DNA of 64,000 bases from M55B154 sp964486725 (GCA_964486725.1 CAZAOK010000003.1:1-64000); one strand, 5' to 3'; shown: positions 35,612-45,937, counted from the first letter of the stretch. The notes: generated by a model not told the origin, from the sequence alone. Translations and numbers: made by a program.

Positions 35612-36126
35612 TTCATTGTATAACTGTCTATCTTCATGTTTACATCATACGTATTGCTGCCTTTTAAGGCTTTGTTTATACGCAGGTAATTGATTTTTAA
35701 AAGCTTATTCGAATTTTCAATTTCATGAATAAATTGCAAACATGATTGTATAGGCACTCCTTCAAGTTTAATATCAGTAGTAATCCTAATGTACTTATTT
35801 TGAATTATTGATTGCCTGCGCCGTGTATATGCTATATGCCGGGCAATATTTGTGCTTTGTGACCATTGTTCAATTAATGATGTAATATTATCATTCCCGG
35901 ATTTCAGTAACGATGAATACCTGTTATACGTTTGCTCAAGCTCCCTGTAGTTTTTGTATATCTTTTCAAGTTGAACTAATTGCTCTTTATTTGATTCAAG
36001 TGATTCTTCGGTTTTACTGAAGAAGTTTACAAGAGGTGTAACAATCAAATAATATAGTATCACAACGGAAAATACGATAATTAGTACCTGAATAAGTTTT
36101 TTCTCTCTTTCAGAAACCTTGATCAT
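35608..36126 (-). CDS. gspM: Type II secretion protein GspM
   Basis: A 172-residue inner-membrane platform protein. Seen: a short basic N-terminus, one helix near 9-29 (LIQVLIIVFSVVILYYLIV), a heptad-rich coiled-coil stretch (about 38-75), and a small ferredoxin-like periplasmic domain with GVPIQSCLQFIHEIE. It directly follows gspL, overlapping by one base. Known: GspM binds GspL and stabilises the platform. Confidence 0.87.
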   Translation of the reverse strand: MIKVSEREKKLIQVLIIVFSVVILYYLIVTPLVNFFSKTEESLESNKEQLVQLEKIYKNYRELEQTYNRYSSLLKSGNDNITSLIEQWSQSTNIARHIAYTRRRQSIIQNKYIRITTDIKLEGVPIQSCLQFIHEIENSNKLLKINYLRINKALKGSNTYDVNMKIDSYTMK

Positions 36127-37790
36127 TATTGAGCCTCATTATCTTTTGCGCCGGGAGCATTAGTTTTCATTTTAATAGTCATTGCAAAACGAACATTATT
36201 TCCTTTTTGTATATTAGTATTTAAAACAACAGATTCAAAAATATTAGATTCATTTAATTTATTTTTAAATTGATCAATTTTCGAACCTGAATCGATTATC
36301 CCGTCAATACGAATAATATTTTCATTGATTACCATGTTATTCAGCTCAAAAGATGACTCTGAAGGAAAATATTGTAAAATGGTTTTCATTGTTTCAAGTA
36401 CTTTTACATCTGTCTTCAAAAATGATTCCAGGTTATCAACTTCCTTCTTCATGTCTTTATATAATCGTGTTGCTTCTTTAACAGGATCACGAATTTCTTT
36501 CTGCATATGGAAATATTTTTGAAAACGCTTTGTTAATAACTGGCTATAATATTCTTCAGACTGGGAGCGTAAGACAAGAGAAGAAATAATATTTATCAAA
36601 ATTACTATAAGAGTGAGAATAATAAAAGATGCGGCAAGATAATACATTTTTCGTGACAATCCCGCAGATGATGTTTCGAATTCATCCTTGAGAAGATTTA
36701 TCGTTTTCTTTTTTGTATTAAGGTAATCGATTAATGTACCAAATGCTACCGGGAACTGTGTTTGAACAACGGATTCACTTATCTCTTTCATAAATGGTTG
36801 AGCAACAACAGGTAAATCCATTTCGTTAGACAGTATTGTTCCAACACCTGTAATTTGTGAACCACCACCTGAAATAAATATTCGGCTAAAGTTTCTTTCA
36901 CTGTATTCAGCTGTGAAAGCTTTTACTGATAACAAAACCTGTTCTACAAGATATGAAATGTTATCATTTATCATCTTGTAAATATTTTTGAACTTTGACT
37001 TTGAAACACCAAGAGACTCATGTACATCCCTGTGAATATTATTTTCATATGATGTAAGGTCTATCGGGTTATTTTCAAATATTTGTTTAATTTCAACTAA
37101 ATCAAGTTTCATGTGATCTGCAATATCCTGGTAAATATCTCTCACGCCAAAAGAGATATTTCTGGAAAACAAAAGCGAATCAGATTCAGCAATGGTTATC
37201 AGTGACTTTGTATGCCCAATATCAAGTTGTATAATAGATTCATGCTGTATAGTATTGAAATACTTATAACATTCGAAAAGCGAATTTGGTTCAATACTCA
37301 TTTTAACCGGATGTAAATTGTGTCTGGATAATGATTCCAGCAATGTTCTTACAGAATCTTTCCTGGCTGCGGCAAAAAGAATTATTGCGTCATCTTCTGA
37401 CAGGGCAGGTATCAACTGAAAATCAATTACCATATCCTCTAATGGAAACGGCATCAAGTCTTCGACCTCAAAAGGTAAAACCTCGGATATTTGATCATGA
37501 TTTTTAAATGGAAAAGAAATATTTCTTGTAATCAGCTTGTCTGTGGGAAATACAGTAACAACTGTATATCCTTTAAGTTCGTTTTCATTCAGTATTGTCT
37601 CAAGTGCCCTGTCAATTTCATCCTGCTTGTTTTCCGCGTTCAGGTCAATTTCTTCAATAGCATAGGAAGTAACCTGAAAATCACGTAATCCAGTTCGAGC
37701 TGTCAACATCTTCACTGATGAAGTTCCTATGTCAAAAACAGCTATATTTTCAAACAATATATTCCTCCACTGTGAGTCATTATTCTTCAC
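36126..37790 (-). CDS. gspL: Type II secretion protein GspL (PilM-like actin fold plus PilN-like domain)
   Basis: A 554-residue platform protein linking the ATPase to the inner membrane. Seen: residues about 12-345 form an actin-like PilM domain (VFDIGTSSVKML, QLDIGHTKSLI, RIFISGGGSQITGVG); one transmembrane helix near 385-407; then a coiled-coil and a periplasmic PilN/ferredoxin-like domain. Known: the cytoplasmic part recruits GspE. It reads like PilM and PilN fused in one chain, as is usual for GspL. It overlaps the end of gspK by 11 nt. Confidence 0.88.
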   Translation of the reverse strand: MKNNDSQWRNILFENIAVFDIGTSSVKMLTARTGLRDFQVTSYAIEEIDLNAENKQDEIDRALETILNENELKGYTVVTVFPTDKLITRNISFPFKNHDQISEVLPFEVEDLMPFPLEDMVIDFQLIPALSEDDAIILFAAARKDSVRTLLESLSRHNLHPVKMSIEPNSLFECYKYFNTIQHESIIQLDIGHTKSLITIAESDSLLFSRNISFGVRDIYQDIADHMKLDLVEIKQIFENNPIDLTSYENNIHRDVHESLGVSKSKFKNIYKMINDNISYLVEQVLLSVKAFTAEYSERNFSRIFISGGGSQITGVGTILSNEMDLPVVAQPFMKEISESVVQTQFPVAFGTLIDYLNTKKKTINLLKDEFETSSAGLSRKMYYLAASFIILTLIVILINIISSLVLRSQSEEYYSQLLTKRFQKYFHMQKEIRDPVKEATRLYKDMKKEVDNLESFLKTDVKVLETMKTILQYFPSESSFELNNMVINENIIRIDGIIDSGSKIDQFKNKLNESNIFESVVLNTNIQKGNNVRFAMTIKMKTNAPGAKDNEAQ

Positions 37791-38991
37791 TCCAGTATAG
37801 TAACTTCTTTCTATCCCGATTATAATATGTTATTATTGTTACAGTTGTTTTCCCGACTCGTACAGTTGAAGATATTTTGAATATATAAGACTTGATTGTC
37901 AGTATATTTTTACGGACATTCTCATCTTCAATAAGGTCACTTATCTCTTCAACAGATTTAAAAGGTTGCGTATGACGTCTGCGAATAATTTCTGTTACAA
38001 TATCATCAGTCATATTTTCTGTCAACGCAGATAATACCCTGTATGACGCCGTATTAATGTTAATTTTATTAATATCACTTAAATAATCCTGTCTGTCTCC
38101 ATAAACCCTGAAGTAGTTATGCAATGCCCTGTCTTTTTCTTTACCAATTGGTATTTCTTCAACTGGCCTTTCCTGTAATGAAATACCATCGCTTATTGAC
38201 GAACCTGTAGAAATTTGCGGTAATCCTTTATTGTTATCAACAAGATTTTCTTCAATTCCCGTATTACCGCCGCTAAATCCATAAAATATAGCAGGAGTAA
38301 TACCTTTAATCATGAGCATTTCGTTAATACTGTCCATTGCCGCATTTTTTGACTTATATGAAACAGGAAGCGTGTTATAATAATTAGACTCAGCTCCATA
38401 TGGATATGGAGCATCATCAATATCTACCCAGTCGATAATAGTATCAGCGAGATCAACCGGAAGCCCCATGTTCAAAAAGAAAGTCTGCGTAATCGCGTAA
38501 TATGGGGTTTGATCTACCACCTCGTTTGCAAGTACACTAAGATTAATTTTTGAATTTTCATCTGATATCGTTAACTTGAGTGTACCATTCTCAAAGGGTA
38601 ATTCCGGATAATCAATAGCCCACACGTCCCTGTATGAATCTATACCTGAATCCGTTGGTGCCATTCCCAGGAAACCTGAAGAAAGCCCTTTCTTGTCAGC
38701 ATCCAGGATAAATTTTCCAAGATTAACTCCTGCTTTTGCAAGAGTATATGCCTGTTGTTGCTCCTTGAATTTCTGTAAATACCGTGTGTTTACCTGTGCC
38801 ATAATGAGAAATTCACTGGAAACTGATATAAGTACCGCGATAACTATTAACACTATAACCAGCACATACCCATTATTACTTGTATATTTATAAAAAATTC
38901 CATTCCTGAGAATCAACGATTTTCTTTTATTCTGAATATCCCTGAATCTCTGTGTGGATTTTTTTATCCATTGTACTGCTGTTATTTTCAT
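37780..38991 (-). CDS. gspK: Type II secretion minor pseudopilin GspK
   Basis: A 403-residue large minor pseudopilin that caps the pseudopilus tip. Seen: a long basic leader, prepilin-type cleavage after Gly41 (NNG/YVLV) with a following hydrophobic helix that lacks the usual Glu5, as is common in GspK; then a large alpha domain with DTIIDWVDIDDAP and NINTASYRVLSALT (helix-hairpin-helix-like). Known: GspK forms the tip complex with GspI and GspJ, which are encoded just upstream. Confidence 0.9.
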   Translation of the reverse strand: MKITAVQWIKKSTQRFRDIQNKRKSLILRNGIFYKYTSNNGYVLVIVLIVIAVLISVSSEFLIMAQVNTRYLQKFKEQQQAYTLAKAGVNLGKFILDADKKGLSSGFLGMAPTDSGIDSYRDVWAIDYPELPFENGTLKLTISDENSKINLSVLANEVVDQTPYYAITQTFFLNMGLPVDLADTIIDWVDIDDAPYPYGAESNYYNTLPVSYKSKNAAMDSINEMLMIKGITPAIFYGFSGGNTGIEENLVDNNKGLPQISTGSSISDGISLQERPVEEIPIGKEKDRALHNYFRVYGDRQDYLSDINKININTASYRVLSALTENMTDDIVTEIIRRRHTQPFKSVEEISDLIEDENVRKNILTIKSYIFKISSTVRVGKTTVTIITYYNRDRKKLLYWSEE

Positions 38992-39004
38992 TGGCTATCT
39001 TGTA

Positions 39005-39700
39005 TTACCTGCCCATGTTGATATACGATATAAAAACAAATTCTTCATCATTGCCACGGTAATTTCTGACTTTCAATGTTGTTTGCACGGCGGATGGGAA
39101 TTTTCTGTATTTCCTGGAATCCCATTTATCTGTCCACCTGTTTCTTATTCTGAATTCAAACTTTGCATCTACTATATTTTCAAGAATTATGCTTTCATCA
39201 CCTCCTGATTGCGGTTCATCATCATAGTGAATTTGTTCTCTTCTTACCAGGTTGTAGAGGTAATTCCCTTTGTCATCCGGTATATCCTGTCTTTTTAGAA
39301 AATATCCGATTTCTTTTATATCACTCACTGGATTGGACTGGTTAAGCTTTCCACGAACAGATATTTCATTATGGTCAACACATACAAAATCAATTCTTCC
39401 ATTATTAATTCCACTGTAATCATTTTCCCCAACAAATGTTAGATCTTTATTATAACGATCATAATAGGCTGAAGAAATATCTTCATCTATACGATTTACA
39501 GCAATGTTGACATGTTCATAAAAATCAGCAATTCCGGTCAATTCATTGATTGAAAGCATAATCGACCTGTGGGCAGTATAAACAAGCAGCAAAATAAGTG
39601 ATGACACAGCTGTTGCAACAAGTATTTCGAGTAATGAAAACCCATCATGTGATTTTATTAAATTACATTTTCTTTTTTTATAATTATGCATCGAGGTCAT
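39005..39700 (-). CDS. gspJ: Type II secretion minor pseudopilin GspJ
   Basis: A 231-residue pseudopilin. Seen: prepilin cleavage site after Gly20 (HDG/FSLLEILVA) with Glu5, a hydrophobic helix, and a beta-rich domain with late DAKFEFRIRNRWTDKWDS, typical of GspJ. Its basic leader is long (20 residues). It starts 4 nt after the gspI stop and precedes gspK, with which it forms the tip complex. Confidence 0.9.
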   Translation of the reverse strand: MTSMHNYKKRKCNLIKSHDGFSLLEILVATAVSSLILLLVYTAHRSIMLSINELTGIADFYEHVNIAVNRIDEDISSAYYDRYNKDLTFVGENDYSGINNGRIDFVCVDHNEISVRGKLNQSNPVSDIKEIGYFLKRQDIPDDKGNYLYNLVRREQIHYDDEPQSGGDESIILENIVDAKFEFRIRNRWTDKWDSRKYRKFPSAVQTTLKVRNYRGNDEEFVFISYINMGR

Positions 39701-39703
39701 TTA

Positions 39704-40087
39704 TTATTTAGCGTATATATAAGAAATCGTATATGATTTCTCATTATTCCTGTCCTGCCAGTATATGGTTATGTCAACTTTTTTCGCGTCAACAGGGCCA
39801 AACATCTGATGTTCATATCGTGTTATATTTCTGCTATATGAAAGCCCTGGATATTCTTTGATCGATTCTTTTTTAATATCAGGACCTCTCATGTCTTCCA
39901 GCAAAAACTCGTTTAGTTTACTTTTTCCCGCAAGCATGGCCCTGGTAAGATTCTGATTTGCCGCGATGGCTACAACACCTGACGAGACCCCTGTCATGAT
40001 ACCCAGCAACGCGATAGACAAAATGGTAATGGCAACCAGTATTTCTATCAGGGCAAATCCTTTTAATCTTTTAGAAATTTTCAGCAT
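39704..40087 (-). CDS. gspI: Type II secretion minor pseudopilin GspI
   Basis: A 127-residue pseudopilin. Seen: leader with cleavage after Gly10 (LKG/FALIEILVA) and Glu5, helix, then a short domain with AMLAGKSKLNEFLLED. The ATG at 40087 gives a normal short leader; the longer reading from a TTG at 40135 is less likely. It overlaps the end of gspH by 17 nt, implying coupled translation. Confidence 0.88.
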   Translation of the reverse strand: MLKISKRLKGFALIEILVAITILSIALLGIMTGVSSGVVAIAANQNLTRAMLAGKSKLNEFLLEDMRGPDIKKESIKEYPGLSYSRNITRYEHQMFGPVDAKKVDITIYWQDRNNEKSYTISYIYAK

Positions 40088-40667
40088 ACACAGCAAAGCC
40101 TCTCTGTATGACAGGTTCTTTCTGAAATTTATCAATACGTATTGACCATTCGTCCACGTTGTTCACAAGTATATGAATAATAAGATTATCCGAATATCCC
40201 TGGGGATAGAATGGAATAATTACATTACCTGAACTCATGGATGTCCCGTCTGAAAATAATACTTTTTTCAGAATAAATGTATCATTGAATAATTGTCTTG
40301 AAAGAAGCTTGTTAGTTGAATCAACAAAACTGTTGTTTTCATCAAGATTCGCAACACTGATTCCATTTGTTCTTTGCAGAACATCCTGTGTATCGTCATC
40401 AGTAAAATCAAGATCCTGTTCGTGCAGGTGTATTATTAAAAAGTTAAGATTATCATTCAAAATGGAATCATCAAATGTCTTTGCTATCATTGTAGTTGTC
40501 GTAATAAAATTAGTTCTTGAAGAGCTTAGATAATGCGATACCCGGGGAACAACCAGTAGTGACATTATTGATAGAATCGTGAGAACAATGATGATTTCAA
40601 GAAGTGAGAAACCATCATTGTTTCTTGACATATTCCTGAAAGGAATGGTAATGCGTGTCATCGACAA
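40071..40667 (-). CDS. gspH: Type II secretion minor pseudopilin GspH
   Basis: A 198-residue pseudopilin. Seen: cleavage after Gly19 (NDG/FSLLEIIIVL) with Glu5, followed by the hydrophobic helix and a beta-rich C-terminal part. The start is uncertain: TTG at 40667 has GGGAG at a good distance, ATG at 40661 lies just inside, and ATG at 40631 would give the shortest leader. Known: GspH joins the pseudopilus body to the tip. Confidence 0.82.
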   Translation of the reverse strand: MSMTRITIPFRNMSRNNDGFSLLEIIIVLTILSIMSLLVVPRVSHYLSSSRTNFITTTTMIAKTFDDSILNDNLNFLIIHLHEQDLDFTDDDTQDVLQRTNGISVANLDENNSFVDSTNKLLSRQLFNDTFILKKVLFSDGTSMSSGNVIIPFYPQGYSDNLIIHILVNNVDEWSIRIDKFQKEPVIQRGFAVYAENF

Positions 40668-40673
40668 TAACCA

Positions 40674-41156
40674 TTACTCCCAGCTCTTGATATCCGCGTC
40701 AACCCCGTCTCCACCTTCTTTTCCATCCGCACCATAACTTAGTATTTCATAATCATTCCCATGTTCACCTGGTGATTGATACACAAATGGATTACCCCAT
40801 GGATCGTTTGGTATCTGGTTTTTCTTAAGATACCCTCCCGGGTTATAGTTATTAGGTGTGGGGTCTGTGGAAGGTTTCTCAATAAGAGCCTCCAGTCCCT
40901 GCTGCGTGGTTGGATACCGTCCATTATCAAGATAATACCTGTCAAGCGCAAGTCCAAATGATGAAATCTGTTGTTTGGCAGCCTCAACACGGGCTTTCTG
41001 TGGGATATCCATAAATCGGGGGACAACAACCACCGATAATATTGCAATAATGGTAATGACAATAAGCAGCTCAAGAAGAGAGAATCCCTTCAATCCACCG
41101 CCTCTGCTTACGATAAATTTATACATATTCTTCAGAAGGTTAAATAGATGTTTCAT
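40674..41156 (-). CDS. gspG: Type II secretion major pseudopilin GspG
   Basis: A 160-residue major pseudopilin. Seen: cleavage after Gly24 (GLKG/FSLLELLIVITI), Glu5, the conserved TTQQGLEALI and DPWGNPFVYQSPG, and the calcium-binding SYGADGKEGG loop near the end. Start at 41156, with GAGGAG 6 nt upstream. Known: it forms the helical pseudopilus that pushes substrates through the secretin. Confidence 0.95.
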   Translation of the reverse strand: MKHLFNLLKNMYKFIVSRGGGLKGFSLLELLIVITIIAILSVVVVPRFMDIPQKARVEAAKQQISSFGLALDRYYLDNGRYPTTQQGLEALIEKPSTDPTPNNYNPGGYLKKNQIPNDPWGNPFVYQSPGEHGNDYEILSYGADGKEGGDGVDADIKSWE

Positions 41157-41178
41157 GTTACACTCCTCTTTGCAATTA

Positions 41179-42426
41179 TTACTGCACAATTAAGTTCATT
41201 TCAAATATTGGAAGTAGTACGGATATAACAATAATACCAATTACCACGCCCATAAATACGATAATTATTGGCTCGATAAGACTTGTCAAACTGGTAATCG
41301 TAAGATCCAATTCTGTTTCATATACATTACCGATATTAATCAGCATTGAATCAAGGTTATCACTGGCTTCGCCAGCTGAAATCATACCAATAACGAGTTG
41401 TGGTAGAAAGGACTGCCGCGAAAGGGCATTAGCCACGGAGGAACCTTCACGTATTTTTGCTGACGCGTCAGCAATTTTTTTTTCGATTATTGCATTTCCG
41501 ATTATTTTCTGCACAATTTCAAACGATTTAATAATATCAACTCGATTATTTAACAATATTCCAAGATTTTGAGTAAAACGGAGAACAATGAGCTTATTAT
41601 ACATTGATTTAAATCCAGGTATTTTCATCTTTAGCTCGTCAATTTTTTCTCTTCCTTCGGGTGTCTGCTTATACTTTATGAAATAATATATTGCTACAGC
41701 AAGAAGTATAAAAAACACGTACCAGAATGATGACATAGCACTGCTGATACCCATTACGATACGGGTTGGCAGCGGTAACTCTCTTCCAAGCTCAGTGAAC
41801 ATTCTGCTGAGAGAGGGGATTATATTTACCATGAGAAAAAATATTACACCCATCGCGAAAAATATCATAAATCCCGGATACCATAAGGCTGCCTGTATTT
41901 TGCCTCTTAAAATATTTTTTTTCTCTTCGAGGTCTGCCAACCGTCCGATAACCTCATCAAGCGAGCCAAGATTTTCACCAACCCTTACCATGTTTATATA
42001 CATATCTGAAAAAACATTCCGATGCCGTTCAAGAGCCTGTGACATGGATGACCCCTCTTCAAGTTTCTCACGCACATCAATAATAATTCTTTTAAATGTC
42101 TGGTTTTCAATCTGCTGTATTATATCAGCAATTGAAACAAGCAGGGGCATACCGGCTTTTAACAGTGTTGCCAGTTGCCTTGAAAACGTTCCAATCTCAC
42201 GGGTACTCAACTTGAGGCTGAAATATTTTGTTATTTCCCAGTAAAGCCTGGAAAAAACATTACTGCTTTTTGTTTCAGCATTCTTAGCGATATCATGTTT
42301 TCGTATAGAAACAACATAAAGACCCTGGCTTTTAATTTTAGCCCTTGCTGCCTGTTCTGACGGAGCATCTACATAATTGCTCTGTGAATCTCCATTTCTG
42401 TTTAATGCCTGGTATTCAAAAATCAT
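41179..42426 (-). CDS. gspF: Type II secretion inner-membrane protein GspF
   Basis: A 415-residue polytopic protein. Seen: the N-terminal FEYQALNRNGD, two tandem T2SSF domains, each starting FSRQLATLLKAGMPL or similar (RFTQNLGILLNN in the second), and three main hydrophobic helices. Known: GspF is the platform protein contacted by the GspE ATPase. It is 3 nt downstream of gspE. Confidence 0.94.
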   Translation of the reverse strand: MIFEYQALNRNGDSQSNYVDAPSEQAARAKIKSQGLYVVSIRKHDIAKNAETKSSNVFSRLYWEITKYFSLKLSTREIGTFSRQLATLLKAGMPLLVSIADIIQQIENQTFKRIIIDVREKLEEGSSMSQALERHRNVFSDMYINMVRVGENLGSLDEVIGRLADLEEKKNILRGKIQAALWYPGFMIFFAMGVIFFLMVNIIPSLSRMFTELGRELPLPTRIVMGISSAMSSFWYVFFILLAVAIYYFIKYKQTPEGREKIDELKMKIPGFKSMYNKLIVLRFTQNLGILLNNRVDIIKSFEIVQKIIGNAIIEKKIADASAKIREGSSVANALSRQSFLPQLVIGMISAGEASDNLDSMLINIGNVYETELDLTITSLTSLIEPIIIVFMGVVIGIIVISVLLPIFEMNLIVQ

Positions 42427-42429
42427 TGA

Positions 42430-44133
42430 TTAACTAACTCTCAGAACTTCTTCAACTGTTGTCACACCCTGTATGGCCTTCTGTAATCCATCTTGCTGCA
42501 GGGTTGTCATTCCGTTTGACACTGCTTTTTCCTTGATCTCAATTGAATCAGCATGGGCCATAATCATCTTTCGAATATCATTACTGATGGGTAACAGTTC
42601 ATATATGCCTACCCGGCCAAGATACCCGGTATTAAGACATTTTTCACATCCTTTTCCCCTGTAAAGCTTACCGTTCTTCAGTTGTGATGGTTTTATTTCG
42701 ATTTCAGAGAGCATCCTTGCGGCAGGTTTAAATGTTTCAACGCAATGGGGACAGATTTTTCTAACAAGTCTCTGGGCAAGAAAAGCGTTCACTGATGATG
42801 CAATAAGAAAAGGTTCAACACCCATGTCGATTAGCCGGGTGACCCCGCTTGCCGCGTCATTTGTATGGATGGTTGATAATACCCTGTGACCGGTCAATGC
42901 TGCCTGAACCGCGATTTCAGCGGTTTCCAGATCTCGTATCTCACCAACCATTATAATGTCCGGGTCTTGCCGTAATATTGAACGCAGCCCGTTTGCAAAA
43001 GTAAGATCGATTTTAGGTTTAACCTGCATCTGGCTGATGCCGTGAAGCTGGTATTCAATCGGGTCTTCAACAGTGAGAATATTAACATCTGTGGTATTAA
43101 GTCTTTGCAATACACTGTAAAGTGTGGTTGTTTTACCACTACCAGTTGGCCCCGTTGCAAGAATTATACCATGTGTTTTACTTATTATTGAATTGAATGT
43201 TACAAGATCCTTTTTTGAGAAACCCAGTGAATCAAGATCGAATTCCATATCCGATTTGTTCAATATTCTCAAAACGATACGTTCTCCAAAAAAAGTGGGA
43301 AATACTGATACCCGTATATCAATATCCTTACCACCAACTTTCAGTTGTATCCTTCCATCCTGGGGCAACCTGTTTTCAGCAATATTAAGGTTAGCCATGA
43401 TCTTTATTCGAGAGATCACGGCACCCTGGAATTTTTTTGGAGGAGAATACATATTGTATAAAATTCCATCTACGCGAAACCTGACAACCATGTCTTTTTC
43501 GTATGGCTCAATATGTATGTCACTGGCACGATCATTTATTGCCTGTTTGATCATCATATTTACGAGACGAATTATTGGTGCCTCGTTTGCCATATCAAGA
43601 ATATCTTCAGTTTCTGAAACAGGGGAGGAAAGTATCTCGAACTCTGATTCTTCCAGATTTTCTATCACATTGTCAGTACTGTCTTCTTTAAATACGTCAA
43701 AATAATTATTAATTATCCTTTGTACTTCTGTACTGGTGGTAAGAACAGGAACAAACTGGTAATCGGGAAACATGATCTTCAAATCATCAAAAGGGTAGAT
43801 ATTCAGTACATCTGTTATCGCGATAAATATTTTGTTTTTTTCTAATTGAAATGGAACTATATTATTCTTTTTCAGAAACTGTGGTGGTATGGAAACGAAA
43901 AGTTCTTCCGGATCTGCAAAATCGATATGCGCACGATACTCAATGTCATATTGCAATGACAGGGCTTGAAGTATCTCCTCTTCAGTAGCCAGTCCTTTCT
44001 TCATCAGCAACTGCCCCAGGCGCAGTTGCGTGTTCTCCTGTGCCAGGAGAACCTCCTGGAGTTCCTCCTGTGTAATTACCTTCTTATCCACAAGGATTTT
44101 TCCCAGGAATTTTGTTTTTCCAGTCGTAAGCAT
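42430..44133 (-). CDS. gspE: Type II secretion ATPase GspE
   Basis: A 567-residue hexameric ATPase powering the pseudopilus. Seen: an N-terminal MshEN/GspE-N domain (about 1-150); N2D with ASDIHIEP; Walker A GPTGSGKTT (328-336); the Asp box; Walker B IMVGEIRDLETAE; the His box; and a C-terminal four-cysteine zinc motif (CPHC and CEKC). The N-terminal region has lengthy Gln/Glu-rich helices. It follows gspD by 4 nt. Confidence 0.96.
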   Translation of the reverse strand: MLTTGKTKFLGKILVDKKVITQEELQEVLLAQENTQLRLGQLLMKKGLATEEEILQALSLQYDIEYRAHIDFADPEELFVSIPPQFLKKNNIVPFQLEKNKIFIAITDVLNIYPFDDLKIMFPDYQFVPVLTTSTEVQRIINNYFDVFKEDSTDNVIENLEESEFEILSSPVSETEDILDMANEAPIIRLVNMMIKQAINDRASDIHIEPYEKDMVVRFRVDGILYNMYSPPKKFQGAVISRIKIMANLNIAENRLPQDGRIQLKVGGKDIDIRVSVFPTFFGERIVLRILNKSDMEFDLDSLGFSKKDLVTFNSIISKTHGIILATGPTGSGKTTTLYSVLQRLNTTDVNILTVEDPIEYQLHGISQMQVKPKIDLTFANGLRSILRQDPDIIMVGEIRDLETAEIAVQAALTGHRVLSTIHTNDAASGVTRLIDMGVEPFLIASSVNAFLAQRLVRKICPHCVETFKPAARMLSEIEIKPSQLKNGKLYRGKGCEKCLNTGYLGRVGIYELLPISNDIRKMIMAHADSIEIKEKAVSNGMTTLQQDGLQKAIQGVTTVEEVLRVS

Positions 44134-44137
44134 AATG

Positions 44138-45916
44138 CTATCTGTTCATCTTCAATCTTCTTTGTTCTTCACGCTTCTGTTCAGTAAGGGCGTCCATCCT
44201 GTCCTGTTTCGTCACTATATGCGGTGTAATAAAAACAAGCAGGTTAGTTTTCTTATACTCTACTGTCTTTCGTTTAAAAAACCAGCCCAGAAGGGGAATA
44301 TCACCAAGAATTGGTACCTTCGTTTCCTGTTCTGTCTTGTTATTGGTGATAAGACCACCTACAACTATGGTTTTACCATCAGCCACGGTAATCTTGGTCT
44401 TAATATCTCTCTTGCCAAGCTTTGGAGGAATAACAGATCCTGAATCAAGAACGGTAGTCTGACCCAATACAGAATTAACCTCCTGGTAAAGATCCAGTGT
44501 TATATTATTGCTGCTGGTTATATGTGGGGTAAGTTTTAATTTTACCCCAACTGATTTATATTCATACGTAAAAAATTGTGTTCCGGTATCGGTAATACGG
44601 TTATTTGAAGGTATTGGAATCTCTTCTCCCACGTTTAACTCGGCTTCCTGATTGTCTATGGTTAGAATCTGTGGTGTTGATAAAATATTATACTGTTTGT
44701 CACTTGCCGAAGCATTCAAGAGCATATATCCCAGTACAGCCTTGTCGCTCAGGTATCCCAGCTGAAATCCGGAAGAAAGGGGCAGGGCAAGTGTTTTACT
44801 GCCAAGTGAATCCGGCGTGGAGTAATCAGGTGGTGAACCCTGAATTGAGGAACCTCCATACAGGTGATCACCCTGCTGGTCTCCAAGCATCCAGTCTATT
44901 CCAAATCCCCAACCGCTGTCCGCGGACACTTCAACGATGAGGGCTTCTATAAGTACCTGCTCCCTGACAATATCAAGTTCATCAATTATTCTTTTTATAG
45001 CCGCGAATTCCTCTGGTTTTGCGGTAATTATCAGTGAATTCGTTTCCTTGTTAGCAATTATTGAAAGTTTCTGCTGGTCAGCCGGCGAACGGGTAGGTTG
45101 TGTCTTTGTTACCCGTTGGGCCTTTCTTGATTGCGGAGTTTCTTTTGTCTGTGGTTCTGTATTAATTCTGGCATACTGGGAAAACGGTATTCTTGACAGC
45201 ACATTGGACAGATCTTCGGCGCCGGCATTTTCCAGGTGCACTACGTGAATGTCACCACGGGGCACTTTCCGTCCTTCTACTTCTTCTTCAAGTTGTTTAT
45301 CAAGGGCATTGGCAATCTTAAGCAAACCGTTGATTTCAGAGGAAGTACCGCTGAAAATTATCATGTTAAGATCCCGATATACCACCACGTCTGTAAATTT
45401 TGATTTCAGCGAACGCAGCACATTAGTTATCTGTTGCGCGTCTGCGTTTTTTATTTCAAGCAGATAAGTTATGGTTTTATCTTCTGCCCCGGAAAGCTGC
45501 TTTTTTTCACCGTCAATTATTACCTCCACATTCTTTTTGATGGCTTCCTGAATTGGAATAACCTTAATAAGATTACCGGTTTCCACCACGGAGAGACCCT
45601 TCACCTCAAGAATGGATTTCATAATTTCATACGCCTTTGAGACAGGTATCTTCTTTGCCGAACTTATTGTGATTTTACCGCGAACCCTGTCATCTACAAT
45701 AATGTTCTTATCAATAAGCTGGCTCATAATGTTCAGAAATTCGGATATCTCAACATCCTTAAAGTTAAGGGTGAAATATTTTTGTTTTGATTTGGCCAAT
45801 ACACTTCCGTTTCCGGAGCCAGAAGAGGCCATATAAAAATCTGTTATTGCCATAGTGCTGCATAATACCGTAGCAATTATTAATGAAAAAATACGTTTGC
45901 GATATGGCCGTTTCAT
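44138..45916 (-). CDS. gspD: Type II secretion outer-membrane secretin GspD
   Basis: A 592-residue secretin forming the outer-membrane channel. Seen: a signal peptide, an N0 domain (FTLNFKDVEISEFLNIMSQLIDKNIIVDD), N1-N3 domains with TYLLEIKNADAQQITNVLRSL and VHLENAGAEDLSNVLSRI, a Gln/Thr/Pro linker, and the secretin core with EALIVEVSADSGWGFGIDW and the VGEEIP and late VVGGLI and VPILGDIPLLGWFF segments. Start at 45916: AGGA lies 8 nt before it, whereas the Met at 45922 is too close to that site. Confidence 0.95.
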   Translation of the reverse strand: MKRPYRKRIFSLIIATVLCSTMAITDFYMASSGSGNGSVLAKSKQKYFTLNFKDVEISEFLNIMSQLIDKNIIVDDRVRGKITISSAKKIPVSKAYEIMKSILEVKGLSVVETGNLIKVIPIQEAIKKNVEVIIDGEKKQLSGAEDKTITYLLEIKNADAQQITNVLRSLKSKFTDVVVYRDLNMIIFSGTSSEINGLLKIANALDKQLEEEVEGRKVPRGDIHVVHLENAGAEDLSNVLSRIPFSQYARINTEPQTKETPQSRKAQRVTKTQPTRSPADQQKLSIIANKETNSLIITAKPEEFAAIKRIIDELDIVREQVLIEALIVEVSADSGWGFGIDWMLGDQQGDHLYGGSSIQGSPPDYSTPDSLGSKTLALPLSSGFQLGYLSDKAVLGYMLLNASASDKQYNILSTPQILTIDNQEAELNVGEEIPIPSNNRITDTGTQFFTYEYKSVGVKLKLTPHITSSNNITLDLYQEVNSVLGQTTVLDSGSVIPPKLGKRDIKTKITVADGKTIVVGGLITNNKTEQETKVPILGDIPLLGWFFKRKTVEYKKTNLLVFITPHIVTKQDRMDALTEQKREEQRRLKMNR

Positions 45917-45937
45917 ACACATTTTCCTGGAATTAGT

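Noticed and set aside
43124..43705. A 193-residue open frame on the plus strand inside gspE
   Set aside because: It is the antisense shadow of gspE, which has full ATPase motifs; no ribosome site or family pattern.
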